Shown here: positions 19,789 to 31,202 of the stretch, piece by piece
How positions within the stretch are numbered: the first letter of the stretch is position 1
How the letters are laid out: each line of letters starts with the position of its first letter
Notes under the pieces: generated by a model
Seen by the model: only the letters and a program-made list of their open reading frames with translations
What the model was told of the DNA's origin: nothing
The model's database searches: none
Program-made: the position numbers and the translations under genes
Source: Onishia niordana
GTDB lineage: Bacteria > Pseudomonadota > Gammaproteobacteria > Pseudomonadales > Halomonadaceae
DNA length: 64,000 bases
Assembly: GCF_004798965.1 (NCBI RefSeq)
Contig: NZ_SDSD01000002.1
Span: 372,001 to 436,000 of the forward strand
Reading direction: 5' to 3'

Positions 19789-20589
19789 ATGCGTTGGATC
19801 AATGGAATAGCCGTAGGGGCGCTGACCATCGCCCTGGCAGCCTGTTCGAGTTCCCCCACCGGTCGCCAGCAGCTGACACTGGTGTCCGACCAGCAACTTA
19901 ACCAGATGGGTGAGCAAACCTTCGAGCAGTATCAGCAGAAACTGCCCACCGTGGGCGGTGCCACCCTGAACTACGTGCAGTGCGTGTCGCGTTCGATCAT
20001 CGCTGAACTGCCGTCAACGGATCTGGCTCCCCAGTGGCAGGTCAAGGTCTTCGAAGACGACTCGGCCAACGCCTTCGCCCTGCCCGGTGGCTACATCGGC
20101 GTGAACACCGGCCTTTTGGATATCGCCAATACCCAGGATCAGCTGGCGGCGGTGATCGGCCACGAGATCGCCCACGTGCTGGCACGCCATGCCAACGAGC
20201 GGGTATCCACCCAGCAGGCGACTCAGCTGGGGCTGTCAGTCATCCAGAGTGCCGCCGGTCTCCAGGGTGCTCAGGGCGAGGCGTTGATGGGGGCACTGGG
20301 CGCCGGGGCGCAGTTTGGCATCATGCTGCCCTTCTCGCGTAGTCACGAAAGCGAGGCCGATACGCTGGGTGTTCGGCTGATGGCCGATGCGGGCTTCGAC
20401 CCTCGTGCCAGCGTCACCCTGTGGGAAAAGATGAGCCAGGCAGGCGGCAGTCAGCCACCGGCCTGGATGTCTACGCACCCCACCAACAGCCAGCGTATCA
20501 GCGGCCTTCAATCCAGCATGAGCCAGGTCGTACCCCGCTATGAACAGGCGCGTCGTGCCGGCAAGACACCCAACTGCGGGCGCTCCTAA
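19789..20589 (+). CDS. M48-family metalloprotease lipoprotein (LoiP/BepA-like)
   Basis: This zinc protease is predicted to act in the periplasm. The signal peptide ends in the lipobox LAAC (near residue 19). The catalytic HExxH motif is IGHEIAHVLARHANER and the third zinc ligand lies in SHESEADTLGVRLMADAG. AAGGAGA at 19774-19780 fixes the ATG at 19789, giving 266 residues. LoiP and BepA take part in quality control of outer-membrane proteins in E. coli. Without the TPR domain of BepA this protein is closer to LoiP in size. A small membrane protein gene follows with no spacer. Confidence 0.88.
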   Translation: MRWINGIAVGALTIALAACSSSPTGRQQLTLVSDQQLNQMGEQTFEQYQQKLPTVGGATLNYVQCVSRSIIAELPSTDLAPQWQVKVFEDDSANAFALPGGYIGVNTGLLDIANTQDQLAAVIGHEIAHVLARHANERVSTQQATQLGLSVIQSAAGLQGAQGEALMGALGAGAQFGIMLPFSRSHESEADTLGVRLMADAGFDPRASVTLWEKMSQAGGSQPPAWMSTHPTNSQRISGLQSSMSQVVPRYEQARRAGKTPNCGRS

Positions 20590-20862
20590 ATGAGTCAACG
20601 ACTGCTTGCGCGTGCGGGGCTTGCGCTGCTGATTCTGCCTATCCTGGTGCTGCTGACGATCTATTTCGTTGAGCTTGGCAAGGTACGTGAATGCCTGTTC
20701 GACGATGGCCACTGGGACTACATCGCCGGCGTCTGCCGCGATACGCCTCAGCCCTTCGTGCCCTGGCTCGAGCGTGCGCCCTGGCTGGTCAACGGCGGTC
20801 TCCTGCTATCAGTGCTGGGGCTTGGCATGACCATGGTGGGGCTCTACGTCAAGAAACGCTGA
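20590..20862 (+). CDS. Small membrane protein, hypothetical
   Basis: The 90-residue protein has two hydrophobic segments (about 7-26 and 65-85). A short hydrophilic loop between them carries two cysteines (RECLFDDG and AGVCRDTP), which may form a disulfide if the loop is periplasmic. The ATG begins on the base after the stop of the protease gene, so the two are probably translated from one mRNA. I do not recognise the family. Confidence 0.72.
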   Translation: MSQRLLARAGLALLILPILVLLTIYFVELGKVRECLFDDGHWDYIAGVCRDTPQPFVPWLERAPWLVNGGLLLSVLGLGMTMVGLYVKKR

Positions 20863-20913
20863 GAAAGCCTCGTTCTCTTCGTCTTCGAGGAAGCGACACT
20901 GAAGCGAACGACA

Positions 20914-20947
20914 AGAAGCCCGCCGGTCTTGAGACCGGCGGGCTTCT
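20914..20947. terminator. Bidirectional terminator between convergent genes
   Basis: A 16-bp perfect stem (AGAAGCCCGCCGGTCT / AGACCGGCGGGCTTCT) has a 2-nt loop at its centre. It sits between the rightward small membrane protein gene and the leftward aroE. It can serve both strands, although T-runs are short. Confidence 0.8.
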
Positions 20948-20980
20948 CTGTATGGGACAACCCGCTAACGCCTTGCGGGC

Positions 20981-22782
<1,802 letters not shown>

Positions 22783-22820
22783 TCACCGCGGCGACGCAAC
22801 GGGTATCGCCGCCGCGGCCT

Positions 22821-23402
22821 TCAGTCTCTCAGCACCCGACCGCTGACCAGGTCGCGAATGGTACTCGGCCTGGGGTGATCGCCAAGCGGCCCCTCGAGCA
22901 CCGCGGCAAGGCCATCGCCGAAGGTCTCGCGCACGGCCGCGGCCGTCATCGCCGGCGATTCACCGGCCCGGTTGGCCGAGGTCGAGATGATGGGGCCGCC
23001 ATACGCCGCACAGAGTTTTGCCACCAGCGGATGATCGCTGACCCTAAGCGCAACGCTCTGGTGCGCCCCGCGCAGCAGGGCATTCGAACGGCCATTGTCC
23101 GGCACCAGCCAGGTATTGGGCCCCGGCCAGCTCGCCACCAGCGGCGCGTGAAGCGCCGGGGGCAGTCCCTCGAGCCAGGGCGCGAGCTGGCCGATCTCGC
23201 CGGCGATTAGAATCAGCCCCTTGGCCGGATCCCGTTCCTTGAGGCGCAGCAATGCCGTTAGCGCCTGGTCATTGTCGGGGTCGCAACCCAGGCCCCAGAC
23301 CGCTTCGGTCGGATAGGCAATCACGCCACCCGCCGCCAGGGCGTCCACGGCGGTATCCACAGCGGGTGTGTGTGCGGCGTCGAGTGCGGAAATATCGGTC
23401 AT
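22821..23402 (-). CDS. tsaC: Threonylcarbamoyl-AMP synthase TsaC
   Basis: TsaC makes threonylcarbamoyl-AMP from threonine, bicarbonate and ATP for t6A37 modification of tRNA. It is a YrdC-like domain with the nucleotide motif GGVIAYPTEAVWGLGCDP, the KxR-type motif RLKERDPAKGLILIAG, and SVALRVSDHP and ISTSANRAGE. The ATG at 23402 (MTDISAL) is preferred over one 15 codons upstream. It is preceded by GAGGA and gives 193 residues, close to the E. coli 190. The t6A product is also the substrate of tcdA, at 43034 in this window. Confidence 0.94.
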   Translation of the reverse strand: MTDISALDAAHTPAVDTAVDALAAGGVIAYPTEAVWGLGCDPDNDQALTALLRLKERDPAKGLILIAGEIGQLAPWLEGLPPALHAPLVASWPGPNTWLVPDNGRSNALLRGAHQSVALRVSDHPLVAKLCAAYGGPIISTSANRAGESPAMTAAAVRETFGDGLAAVLEGPLGDHPRPSTIRDLVSGRVLRD

Positions 23403-23481
23403 CAGCGGTCCTCGTGCATCGGGGGCAACTGGCGCAAAGTCTATCATGTGCGCCCTGCCCTGAGGGTGCCCGAGGAGACGC

Positions 23482-24630
23482 TCAGCGTGCCTGGGTGCGT
23501 GTCTGGGTCAGGCGAATCCAACCGCCCACCGCCTGGGTGGCAAGGCCCTCGATCTCGAACTCCAGCAGTCGTCGCTGACAGCTGCCGACATCGAGCCCCG
23601 TGAGTTCGATCAACACATCCAGCGGTGTGGGCCGGTCGCTGAGCAGCGCAAGCAGTGGATCCTCGGGGCCTGCCTCGCTCGTCGCTGAAACAACTGCCCC
23701 ACTGTCGGATCGTAAAGCCGTGCTAGGCGAGCCGGCGGTGGCTGCCACGGGCTGGGGCGGTAATTCGTCGAGAATGTCGTCGATGCAGGTCACCAGGGTC
23801 GCGCCCTGGCGAATCAGCCCCAGGCAGCCGCGGGCCTGAGGGTTATGGACCGATCCCGGCAGCGCGAAGACCTCACGGTTCTGTTCCATGGCGAGCCTCG
23901 CACTGACCAGTGACCCGCTCTTCTCGGCGGCCTCGACCACCAGCACACCAAGCGAAAGCCCAGTGACGATGCGGTTGCGCCTGGGAAAGAAAGCGGCGCG
24001 CGCCTGGGTGCCCGGCGGGTGTTCGGAAAGCAAAAGCCCACTATCTGCCATGAGTCGGCGGTGCAGCGCCTCATGACGCGGCGGGTAGACCACATCGACG
24101 CCGCATCCCAGCACCGCGACGCTGCGCCCGCCGGCGTCCAGAGCCGCTCGCTGGGCGGCGCCGTCGATACCTAACGCCAGGCCGCTGATGATGCCATAGC
24201 CCGCCTCGGCGAGGCGGCGGCCAAACTCGGCGGCGCTATCCAGGCCATCTCGCGTGGGGCGTCGAGAGCCCACGATGGCAAGTGCCGGCGGCCTCAAGGC
24301 AGCAAGATCGCCACTGGCCCACAACACCGGCGGCGGGTCGGGCAGTTGATCGAGCAGTGCCGGCCAATGCGGGTGGTCGGGATGCAATAGGGTGTGGTGG
24401 GGAGCGGCGGCCAGCCAGCTGTCGAGCGCCTCCACTGAGGAAGACAGCGGGCTGCGGCCGGGGTGATCGAGCCACAGCCTCAGCGCCGTGGCCGCCGGGC
24501 GCGGCAGCAGTGCCAGCCAGCCCTCGGGCCAGCTCTCGAGACATTCCGGCGCGCGTTCACGCAGACTCTGGATGCGCTTGGGTCCGAGACCCGGCAACAG
24601 AGAGAGTACCAGCCAGTCCTTGGCCGTCAT
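23482..24630 (-). CDS. dprA: DNA processing protein DprA (Smf)
   Basis: DprA binds incoming single-stranded DNA and loads RecA during natural transformation. The central Rossmann-like domain shows ALAIVGSRRPTRDGLDSAAE, SGLALGIDGAAQRAALDAGG, VAVLGCGVDVVYPPRHEAL and FPRRNRIVTGLS. A helical N-terminal domain and a C-terminal winged-helix DML1-like domain (ELTGLDVGSCQRRLLEFEIE) flank it. Length is 382. It is leftward, between the LysM gene and tsaC. Together with pilW, it hints that competence genes are retained; it does not prove competence. Confidence 0.94.
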   Translation of the reverse strand: MTAKDWLVLSLLPGLGPKRIQSLRERAPECLESWPEGWLALLPRPAATALRLWLDHPGRSPLSSSVEALDSWLAAAPHHTLLHPDHPHWPALLDQLPDPPPVLWASGDLAALRPPALAIVGSRRPTRDGLDSAAEFGRRLAEAGYGIISGLALGIDGAAQRAALDAGGRSVAVLGCGVDVVYPPRHEALHRRLMADSGLLLSEHPPGTQARAAFFPRRNRIVTGLSLGVLVVEAAEKSGSLVSARLAMEQNREVFALPGSVHNPQARGCLGLIRQGATLVTCIDDILDELPPQPVAATAGSPSTALRSDSGAVVSATSEAGPEDPLLALLSDRPTPLDVLIELTGLDVGSCQRRLLEFEIEGLATQAVGGWIRLTQTRTQAR

Positions 24631-24802
24631 CGCGCTTTCCCCTTTTCCGTCTTTTCATCAGTGAGTCGTTACGTTCTGTGGAGGCGCTCAGTCTCAGGTG
24701 CTTTCATTCTCAGGTGCTGTCAGCCTCCAGCACTGTCAGTCTCAAGCACTATCCGTCAGAAGGTAAGCGATCGCGGTTCTATAGGCGCGAACTCGCGCCT
24801 GG

Positions 24803-25876
24803 TCATCTCAATGAATACAGGTCCATGGCATCCGGGGTATGCACCCGATCTCCGATTTCAAGCGTTTGGGTTGCCCGCATGACCAGGCCATAGCTGACCC
24901 GGTCGTAACTGCGAAAGACCATTACCTGACCCGCCTCGACGCCCGGCAAGCGCGCCATCTCCTCGGTCCGGGGGTCGCTGACCAGTTCCCCCTGCTGCTC
25001 GACGGCAAGCACGCTGCCCGGCGCGACACCATCACGGGTGCCGACATCCATCGCTACCACGTGAAGCCGGCCGATAAAGCGCACACCGCCAGGCACGGAG
25101 AGGATGCGCCCCTCGACCGCATGCTCGGGCGGGCGGGGCTGAAATTCGCCCACCAGCTCGAGGCGCTCTAGCGGCATGAGCAGGTCGCCGTCGCGCACCT
25201 CCTGTCGAGAAGCGGTCACCGCAAACCGGTTAAGATCACCGTCTCCGCCGGCCAGGCGGCCCTCCCCGATGCTGATTAATTCTCTGCCCAGGATGGCGCC
25301 CTGGGCATCGCGATAGACTTCACCGGGCCGATAGATGCCGTAGCGGATATCCCCGGTCAGGTCCCCACGCACATAGACGTCATCGCCTGCACCGCTGATC
25401 AGTCGCTTGTCGCCGCTTGCCACCACATAAGGCTGCTCGGACAGATTGATCGAGGCATCGGCGATACGATGACGGGTCAGGAAATGCTCGACCACATCGA
25501 GGGGTAACGGCGCGATGGCCTGACGACGCGGGATACGTCTCATTTCAGGCGATAGCTTGACCACGTTCTGGCCGCGCTCGATACCCAGGCAGGGCTTGCC
25601 ATTACAGTCTCGAATCACGACGACATCGCCCGGATAGATCAGGTGCGGGTTATCGATCTGCGGGTTGATCTGCCATACCTGCGGCCACTGCCAGGGGTGA
25701 TTCAGGAAGCGACCGGAAATGTCCCAGAGGGTATCGCCGCGGACCACGGTGTAGCGCTTGGGGGCATCATCACGCAGCATCTGTTGCTGCGCATGCGCCA
25801 TGCCCGCCGCGAGCAGGCCAACGATCAGCAAAGCCGCTCCCCCGCAACGCCTGGCCCGCTCCCATCTTCGTGTCAT
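24803..25876 (-). CDS. LysM-domain periplasmic protein
   Basis: This exported protein has a Sec signal peptide (basic start MTRRWERARRCGG, then a hydrophobic core ending MAHAQQ). One LysM module follows (KRYTVVRGDTLWDISGRFLN, IDNPHLIYPGDVVVI), which should bind peptidoglycan. The remaining 260 residues are beta-rich without a clear family motif. AAGGAGAA before the ATG at 25876 sets the start, giving 357 residues. The homologue lies at the same place beside dprA in Pseudomonas (PA0020, from memory). It diverges from def. Confidence 0.87.
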   Translation of the reverse strand: MTRRWERARRCGGAALLIVGLLAAGMAHAQQQMLRDDAPKRYTVVRGDTLWDISGRFLNHPWQWPQVWQINPQIDNPHLIYPGDVVVIRDCNGKPCLGIERGQNVVKLSPEMRRIPRRQAIAPLPLDVVEHFLTRHRIADASINLSEQPYVVASGDKRLISGAGDDVYVRGDLTGDIRYGIYRPGEVYRDAQGAILGRELISIGEGRLAGGDGDLNRFAVTASRQEVRDGDLLMPLERLELVGEFQPRPPEHAVEGRILSVPGGVRFIGRLHVVAMDVGTRDGVAPGSVLAVEQQGELVSDPRTEEMARLPGVEAGQVMVFRSYDRVSYGLVMRATQTLEIGDRVHTPDAMDLYSLR

Positions 25877-26197
25877 TTGTTTCTCCTTGATCCTCGGCAT
25901 GCGGTCGGGCATCACATTCGTCATTGGCGCCGCTTGGCTACTATCGGCCAGTGTATCCTTGGCGCGTTGCCGCGGCCACGCTCGCCGGGCGTGTCAGACT
26001 CTGCCTGAGTGCCGGCATCGCGGAACCCCGGAAGGGGATGACGGGTCTCTAGTGGCAGGATTCACAAGGCAAGGACGTGAACCAAGCATAGTCACGCCCT
26101 ATCGCGACCATAATATGGATAGCGGTTCCGTTAGCAGAGCCTGCCCACTACAATACGGGTAATATCCCAGAATTTTACATACGGTGATTTCAACGTC
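25877..26197. other. Divergent intergenic region between the LysM gene and def
   Basis: About 320 bases without a credible gene. It must contain the promoters for leftward LysM-dprA-tsaC-hemF-aroE and rightward def-fmt-rsmB. The right-hand 100 bases are AT-richer (TAATATGG, TACAAT, GTAATATCC), which fits a promoter for def, but no hexamer pair is good enough to name. Confidence 0.5.
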
Positions 26198-26710
26198 ATG
26201 GCCAAGTTACCCATCCTCGAGTTCCCGGACGAGCGCCTGCGCACTCAGGCGGTGGCGGTCGACACCGTCGATGATCAGGTTCGTCAGCTAGTCGACGACA
26301 TGCTGGAAACCATGTACGACGCCCAGGGCATCGGCCTTGCGGCCAGTCAGGTCGACGTGCACCGGCGCGTCATTGTGATGGATGTCAGCGAGAACCGTAA
26401 CGACCCGCTGGTGATGATCAACCCCGAATACACGCCGCTCAGCGACGAGCGCGAGGCGATGCAGGAAGGGTGTCTGTCGATCCCCGAATACTATGCTGAA
26501 GTGCCGCGCGCCCTGACCGTCAAGCTCAAGGCCCTGGATCGTGAAGGCAACGCCTACGAGCTTGAGGCCGATGGGCTGCTGGCGCATTGCATTCAGCACG
26601 AATACGACCACCTGGAAGGACGACTCTTCGTCGACTATCTGTCGCCGCTCAAGCGCGACCGAGTCATGAAGAAGATGCAGAAACGCCACCGCCAGATGCA
26701 TCCCGCCTGA
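26198..26710 (+). CDS. def: Peptide deformylase
   Basis: Def removes the N-formyl group from nascent proteins. The three motifs are intact: [17 protein letters not shown] (metal-ligand cysteine) and [19 protein letters not shown] (HExxH metal site). The ending [13 protein letters not shown] is typical. The length of 170 is standard. It forms the def-fmt-rsmB order found in most gammaproteobacteria, though a terminator-like hairpin separates def from fmt. Confidence 0.97.
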   Translation: MAKLPILEFPDERLRTQAVAVDTVDDQVRQLVDDMLETMYDAQGIGLAASQVDVHRRVIVMDVSENRNDPLVMINPEYTPLSDEREAMQEGCLSIPEYYAEVPRALTVKLKALDREGNAYELEADGLLAHCIQHEYDHLEGRLFVDYLSPLKRDRVMKKMQKRHRQMHPA

Positions 26711-26750
26711 GTATCCCCCCTTTCGGGACCCAGGCCAGCTCTGGCCACCC

Positions 26751-26790
26751 GAAGGCCGGCCCTGCCTCGTGGCGGGGCCGGCCTTCGTCG
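26751..26790 (+). terminator. Hairpin between def and fmt
   Basis: GAAGGCCGGCC (26751-26761) pairs with GGCCGGCCTTC downstream, followed by GTCGTTGT. It is a strong stem with a weak T tract, so def may be partly terminated before fmt. Confidence 0.6.
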
Positions 26791-26852
26791 TTGTCGGCGA
26801 CCTTACGCTATGATGTCGCCCATCCTGATCGTTTTACTCAGCAAGGCCTTTC

Positions 26853-27848
26853 ATGACCCGACCCCTGCGCGTGATCTTCGCCGGCACCCCCGACTTCGCG
26901 GCGGCAAGCCTCGATGCACTGCTCTTAAGCGACCACCAGGTGGTGGCCGTCTACACCCAACCCGACCGCCCCGCCGGGCGTGGTCGCAAGCTCACCCCGA
27001 GCCCCGTCAAGGCGCGGGCACTGGAGCACGGTCTGCCGGTCCATCAGCCCGCCTCGCTCAAGCATGCCGATGCTCAGGCCGAGCTTGCCGCCATTGATGC
27101 CGACATCATGGTGGTGGTGGCCTACGGGTTGCTGCTGCCCCAGGCGGTGCTCGATATTCCGCCGATGGGCTGTCTCAACGTGCATGCCTCGCTGCTGCCG
27201 CGCTGGCGCGGTGCGGCGCCGATCCAGCGCGCCCTTGAGGCCGGTGATGCCGAGAGCGGCGTGACCATCATGCAGATGGATGCCGGGCTCGATACCGGCG
27301 CCATGCTGCTCGAACGGCGGACACCGCTGGATGCCACGACCACCGGCGGCGAGCTGCACGACCGCCTGGCCGCGCTCGGCGGCGACGCGATCGTGGCGGC
27401 GCTGGATGCGCTCGCAGGCCCGGGGCTCGCCGCCACGCCGCAGCCCGACGCGGGTGTGACCTACGCGGCCAAGCTCTCCAAGGCCGAGGGTGAGCTCGAT
27501 TTCACCGCTCCAGCCGCGAGCCTGGCCGCCAAGATACGGGCCTTCAACCCTTGGCCGGTCGCCTGGACACGCCTCGCCGGCGAGCCGCTAAGGCTTTGGT
27601 TGGCCGAACCCGGCGCGAGCGATGCCCAGGACCCCGACGCCCGCCCCGGCACCCTGTTGCCGGCCGCTAGCGACGCCCTGCGTGTGGCCTGTGGTGCCAA
27701 CGGCGACGAGGTGCTGCGTATCACCCGCGCTCAACTTCCCGGCGGCAAACCCCTGGCCGCGCGTGACCTACTCAACGCCCGAGGTGAGCGCTTCGCAACC
27801 GGCACTCACCTTGGCGATGCCATTTCCTCGCAGGAGGCCTCCTCATGA
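26853..27848 (+). CDS. fmt: Methionyl-tRNA formyltransferase
   Basis: Fmt formylates initiator Met-tRNA with 10-formyltetrahydrofolate. The N-terminal transferase domain shows [17 protein letters not shown] and the active-site block [20 protein letters not shown]. The C-terminal OB-like domain starts near [18 protein letters not shown]. Length is 331. The stop overlaps the rsmB start by four bases. Confidence 0.97.
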   Translation: MTRPLRVIFAGTPDFAAASLDALLLSDHQVVAVYTQPDRPAGRGRKLTPSPVKARALEHGLPVHQPASLKHADAQAELAAIDADIMVVVAYGLLLPQAVLDIPPMGCLNVHASLLPRWRGAAPIQRALEAGDAESGVTIMQMDAGLDTGAMLLERRTPLDATTTGGELHDRLAALGGDAIVAALDALAGPGLAATPQPDAGVTYAAKLSKAEGELDFTAPAASLAAKIRAFNPWPVAWTRLAGEPLRLWLAEPGASDAQDPDARPGTLLPAASDALRVACGANGDEVLRITRAQLPGGKPLAARDLLNARGERFATGTHLGDAISSQEASS

Positions 27849-29227
27849 ATCAGGCCAAGAACAACCGTCGCCAGGGGGCCAACAAGCGTTCCCAACGACA
27901 CCCCAAGCAGGCGCCCGCCGAGGGCCAGAATGGTCTAAGCCTGCGGGCCGAAGCCGCCCGCGCGCTGGTGCCGATCCTCAATGCTCGCGGATCGCTTGCA
28001 AGCCTCGATGACAGCCGCGTGGCGCCCCGCGACCGGGCGCTTTTGCGCGAGATCTGCTACGGCGTCTGCCGCACGCTACCGCGCCTCGAAGCGCTGGCCG
28101 GCGTCTTGCTCAAGAGCTCCTTCAAGGCGCGCGACACCGATATCCAGGCGCTGCTGCTGGTGGGAATCTATCAGCTTCTGTATCTGCGTATTCCGGCCCA
28201 CGCCGCGGTGGGTGAGACGGCCGGCGCCGCCCGCCTGCTCGACAAGGGCTGGGCGACTCGGGTGCTCAACGGCTGCCTGCGCCGTCTGCAGCGCGAGGCA
28301 AGCGAGATGCAGGCCAAGGTCGACCGCGACCCCGCCGTTGCCCTGCTGCATCCGGTGTGGTGGCTCAAGGCACTGCGTCAGGCCTGGCCCAACGACTGGC
28401 GCGAGATCGCCATCGCCAACAACCAGGCAGGACCGCTGACACTGCGCGTCAACCGCCGCCGGACCAGCCAGGAAGCCTACCTGGAGCGCCTGCGCGAGAA
28501 CGGTATCGAGGCACGCCCCTGCGAGCATGCCCCGGATGGCCTGACCCTCGAGACTCCCTGTGACGTCAGCGCCCTGCCGGGTTTTGCCGAGGGTGATGTG
28601 AGCGTACAGGACGAAGCGGCTCAGCTCGCCGTCGAGCTGCTGGGCCCGGCCCTGGCGCCGCGTCCCGGCGCCCAGGTGCTGGATGCCTGCTCCGCGCCTG
28701 GCGGCAAGACCGCTCACCTGCTCGAAGCCTTCGATGTCTCGCTGCAAGCCCTGGACAGCGACGCCGAGCGCCTGCGTCGCGTCGAGGGCACCCTTGCACG
28801 CCTCGGCCTGAGCGCTCAGCTCAGTGCCGCCGATGCTGGCGAGCAGGACTGGTGGGACGGCACACCCTTCGATGCCATCCTGCTCGACGCCCCCTGCTCC
28901 GGCAGCGGAGTGATCCGCCGTCACCCGGACATCAAGCGGCTGCGCCGCCCCGATGACATCGGCCAGCTCGCAACGCTGCAGGCAAGGCTGCTCGACAATC
29001 TATGGCAGACCCTGGCCCCCGGCGGCACCCTGGTCTATGCCACCTGTTCGGTGTTGCCCGAGGAGAATAGCGAGCAGATCGCCGCCTTCCTCGCGCGCAC
29101 ACCGGACGCCGAGATCGACACACCACAAGGACTGGCCTGGGGTGTCGAATCCGGCGCCGGGCGTCAGCTGTTGCCCCGCGAGCACGGTCACGATGGTTTC
29201 TTCTATGCACGGCTCAAGCGCAAGTAA
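27845..29227 (+). CDS. rsmB: 16S rRNA (cytosine(967)-C(5))-methyltransferase RsmB
   Basis: RsmB forms m5C967 in 16S rRNA. It has an N-terminal NusB-like RNA-binding domain and a C-terminal SAM methyltransferase domain. The latter has motif [17 protein letters not shown] and the two catalytic cysteines in [19 protein letters not shown] and [13 protein letters not shown] basic, Gln/Asn-rich N-terminal extension of about 35 residues precedes the NusB part. It is coupled to fmt by overlap. The trkA gene follows after dodecin, as in the Pseudomonas fmt-rsmB-trkA order. Confidence 0.96.
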   Translation: MNQAKNNRRQGANKRSQRHPKQAPAEGQNGLSLRAEAARALVPILNARGSLASLDDSRVAPRDRALLREICYGVCRTLPRLEALAGVLLKSSFKARDTDIQALLLVGIYQLLYLRIPAHAAVGETAGAARLLDKGWATRVLNGCLRRLQREASEMQAKVDRDPAVALLHPVWWLKALRQAWPNDWREIAIANNQAGPLTLRVNRRRTSQEAYLERLRENGIEARPCEHAPDGLTLETPCDVSALPGFAEGDVSVQDEAAQLAVELLGPALAPRPGAQVLDACSAPGGKTAHLLEAFDVSLQALDSDAERLRRVEGTLARLGLSAQLSAADAGEQDWWDGTPFDAILLDAPCSGSGVIRRHPDIKRLRRPDDIGQLATLQARLLDNLWQTLAPGGTLVYATCSVLPEENSEQIAAFLARTPDAEIDTPQGLAWGVESGAGRQLLPREHGHDGFFYARLKRK

Positions 29228-29275
29228 GGCCGAGCCTGAGACAGGCCACCGCCAGGATTCGGGCAAGGAGACGGC

Positions 29276-29336
29276 TTGCGATCAGGCCGCGCTTGATGCC
29301 TATACTGGCGGCTGAGCCCCGGTGGAGGCCGGGGCT
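29276..29336 (+). promoter_or_regulatory. Possible dodecin promoter and leader hairpin
   Basis: TTGCGA (29276-29281) and TATACT (29301-29306) are a moderate hexamer pair with a long 19-bp spacer. A hairpin AGCCCCGG / CCGGGGCT (29315-29322, 29329-29336) follows and ends about 25 bases before the dodecin ATG. The hairpin could instead be an rsmB terminator. Confidence 0.35.
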
Positions 29337-29360
29337 TCATCCACGACAAAGGAGTGATTC

Positions 29361-29564
29361 ATGTCCAACGTCTACAAGCAAGTCGAACTGACCGGCTCAT
29401 CCACCGAAAGCATTGAAGATGCCGTGAATCAGGCCATCGAACGTGCCAGCAATAGCCTGCACGATATGCGCTGGTTCGAGGTCACCGAAACCCGTGGCCA
29501 TATCGAACACGGACGTATTGCTCACTGGCAAGTCACCGTCAAGGTCGGCTTCACGCTCGAGTAA
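29361..29564 (+). CDS. Dodecin (flavin-binding protein)
   Basis: The 67-residue dodecin assembles into a hollow dodecamer that stores flavin. The family pattern is clear: [20 protein letters not shown] at the start, the flavin-stacking tryptophan in [12 protein letters not shown], and the glutamine that contacts the isoalloxazine in [20 protein letters not shown] precedes the ATG. It sits alone between rsmB and trkA, with its own possible promoter. Confidence 0.93.
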   Translation: MSNVYKQVELTGSSTESIEDAVNQAIERASNSLHDMRWFEVTETRGHIEHGRIAHWQVTVKVGFTLE

Positions 29565-29767
29565 GCCTGACGATATCTCGAGAAACCCTTGAGCCAGATC
29601 AGTCGTCGGGGAAACTTTCCGCGCTTTGTTCTCTCGGTACGGCCTCAGGTCGTGCCGAGATGGCGCACCTGCCGTACCCTGTCGCCTACCGGTCGAGTGG
29701 TTTATGCTAGCCACCGCCTGCCGACGCCCCTCTATGGCCGTCGGTCAATCAGCCTGCGGACGCATTC

Positions 29768-31141
29768 ATGAAGATCATCATTCTAGGTGCTGGCCAGGTC
29801 GGTGGCACCCTGGCCGAACACCTGGCCCATGAAGAAAACGACATCACCGTGGTGGATACCGATGGCGAGCGCCTGCGCGAGCTGCATAGCCGCCTGGATA
29901 TTCGTACGGTGTCTGGCTCGGCCTCCTATCCGATCGTGCTGCGTCAGGCGGGCTGCGAAGACGCGGACATGCTGATTGCGGTCACCAACTCCGACGAAGT
30001 CAACATGATCGCCTGTCAGGTGGCGCACACCCTGTTTCGCACGCCGACCAAGATCGCCCGCGTGCGCGCCACTGCCTACCTGACCCGCAAGGGCCTGTTC
30101 GCCCACGATGCCGTGCCCATCGATGTCCTGATCAGCCCCGAGCAGGTCGTCACCGACCATATCCGCCGGCTGATCGATTATCCCGGCGCGCTGCAGGTGC
30201 TGGAATTCGCCAGCGGCATGGTGCAGCTGGTCGCGGTGAAGGCCTTCTACGGCGGGCCGCTGGTCGGACAGGAACTCGGCTTTTTACGCCGCCACATGCC
30301 CAATGTGGATACGCGAGTGGCGGCTATCTATCGTCGCAACCGACCGATCATCCCCCGCGGCGACACCGTGATCGAAGCCGATGACGAGGTCTTCTTCATC
30401 GCCGCGCGTCGCGACATTCGTGCCGTGATGAGCGAGCTGCGCCGACTGGACCGTGACTTCCGTCGCGTCGTCATCGCCGGTGGCGGCCATATCGGTGAGC
30501 GCCTGGCCGAGACCCTCGAGCACAGCCATCAGGTCAAGATTATCGAGCATAGCCTCGAGCGCTGCACGACGCTCTCCGAGCGTCTCGACCGCACCGTGGT
30601 ACTGCATGGGAGTGCCACCAGCAAGCGGCTGCTGCTCGAGGAGAACATCGAGGACTGCGATATCTTCTGCGCGCTGACCAACGACGACGAGGTCAACATC
30701 ATGTCGTCGATGCTGGCCAAGCGGCTGGGCGCCAAGAAGGTGCTGACCCTGATCAACAACGCCGCCTACGTCGATCTGGTACAAGGCGGCGAGATCGACA
30801 TCGCCATCTCGCCCCAGCAGGCCACCATCGGTGGCCTGCTGACCCACGTGCGGCGTGGCGATATCGTCAATGTCCACTCGCTGCGCCGCGGTGCCGCCGA
30901 GGCCATCGAGGCGATCGCCCATGGCGACGCGAACTCCTCGAAGGTGGTGGGCAGAACCATCGATCATATTGATCTGCCCAGCGGCACGACCATCGGCGCC
31001 ATCGTGCGCGGCAAGGAGGTATTGATAGCCCACGATGACGTGGTGGTGGAATCCGGCGATCATGTCATCCTGTTCGTCATCGACAAGCGCCGCATCCGTG
31101 ATGTGGAGCGCTTGTTCCAGGTCGGTCTGACCTTCTTCTGA
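29768..31141 (+). CDS. trkA: Trk potassium uptake regulatory subunit TrkA
   Basis: TrkA is the peripheral NAD(H)-binding ring that gates the TrkH channel. It has two RCK_N Rossmann modules, [17 protein letters not shown] at the N-terminus and [15 protein letters not shown] near residue 236. Each is followed by an RCK_C domain. The 457-residue length is that of TrkA. trkH follows 61 bases on, and together they make a potassium uptake system, which matters for osmoadaptation in halophiles. Confidence 0.97.
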   Translation: MKIIILGAGQVGGTLAEHLAHEENDITVVDTDGERLRELHSRLDIRTVSGSASYPIVLRQAGCEDADMLIAVTNSDEVNMIACQVAHTLFRTPTKIARVRATAYLTRKGLFAHDAVPIDVLISPEQVVTDHIRRLIDYPGALQVLEFASGMVQLVAVKAFYGGPLVGQELGFLRRHMPNVDTRVAAIYRRNRPIIPRGDTVIEADDEVFFIAARRDIRAVMSELRRLDRDFRRVVIAGGGHIGERLAETLEHSHQVKIIEHSLERCTTLSERLDRTVVLHGSATSKRLLLEENIEDCDIFCALTNDDEVNIMSSMLAKRLGAKKVLTLINNAAYVDLVQGGEIDIAISPQQATIGGLLTHVRRGDIVNVHSLRRGAAEAIEAIAHGDANSSKVVGRTIDHIDLPSGTTIGAIVRGKEVLIAHDDVVVESGDHVILFVIDKRRIRDVERLFQVGLTFF

Positions 31142-31202
31142 TGGGCCAAGGCCGCATGCATGCCATCCCCCTTACGTTTTCGATGACAAGGACGGTCACG
31201 CC

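Noticed and set aside
29221..29360. tRNA or small RNA between rsmB and dodecin
   Set aside because: The hairpin AGCCCCGG/CCGGGGCT lacks any cloverleaf around it. No tRNA fold was seen anywhere in the window.
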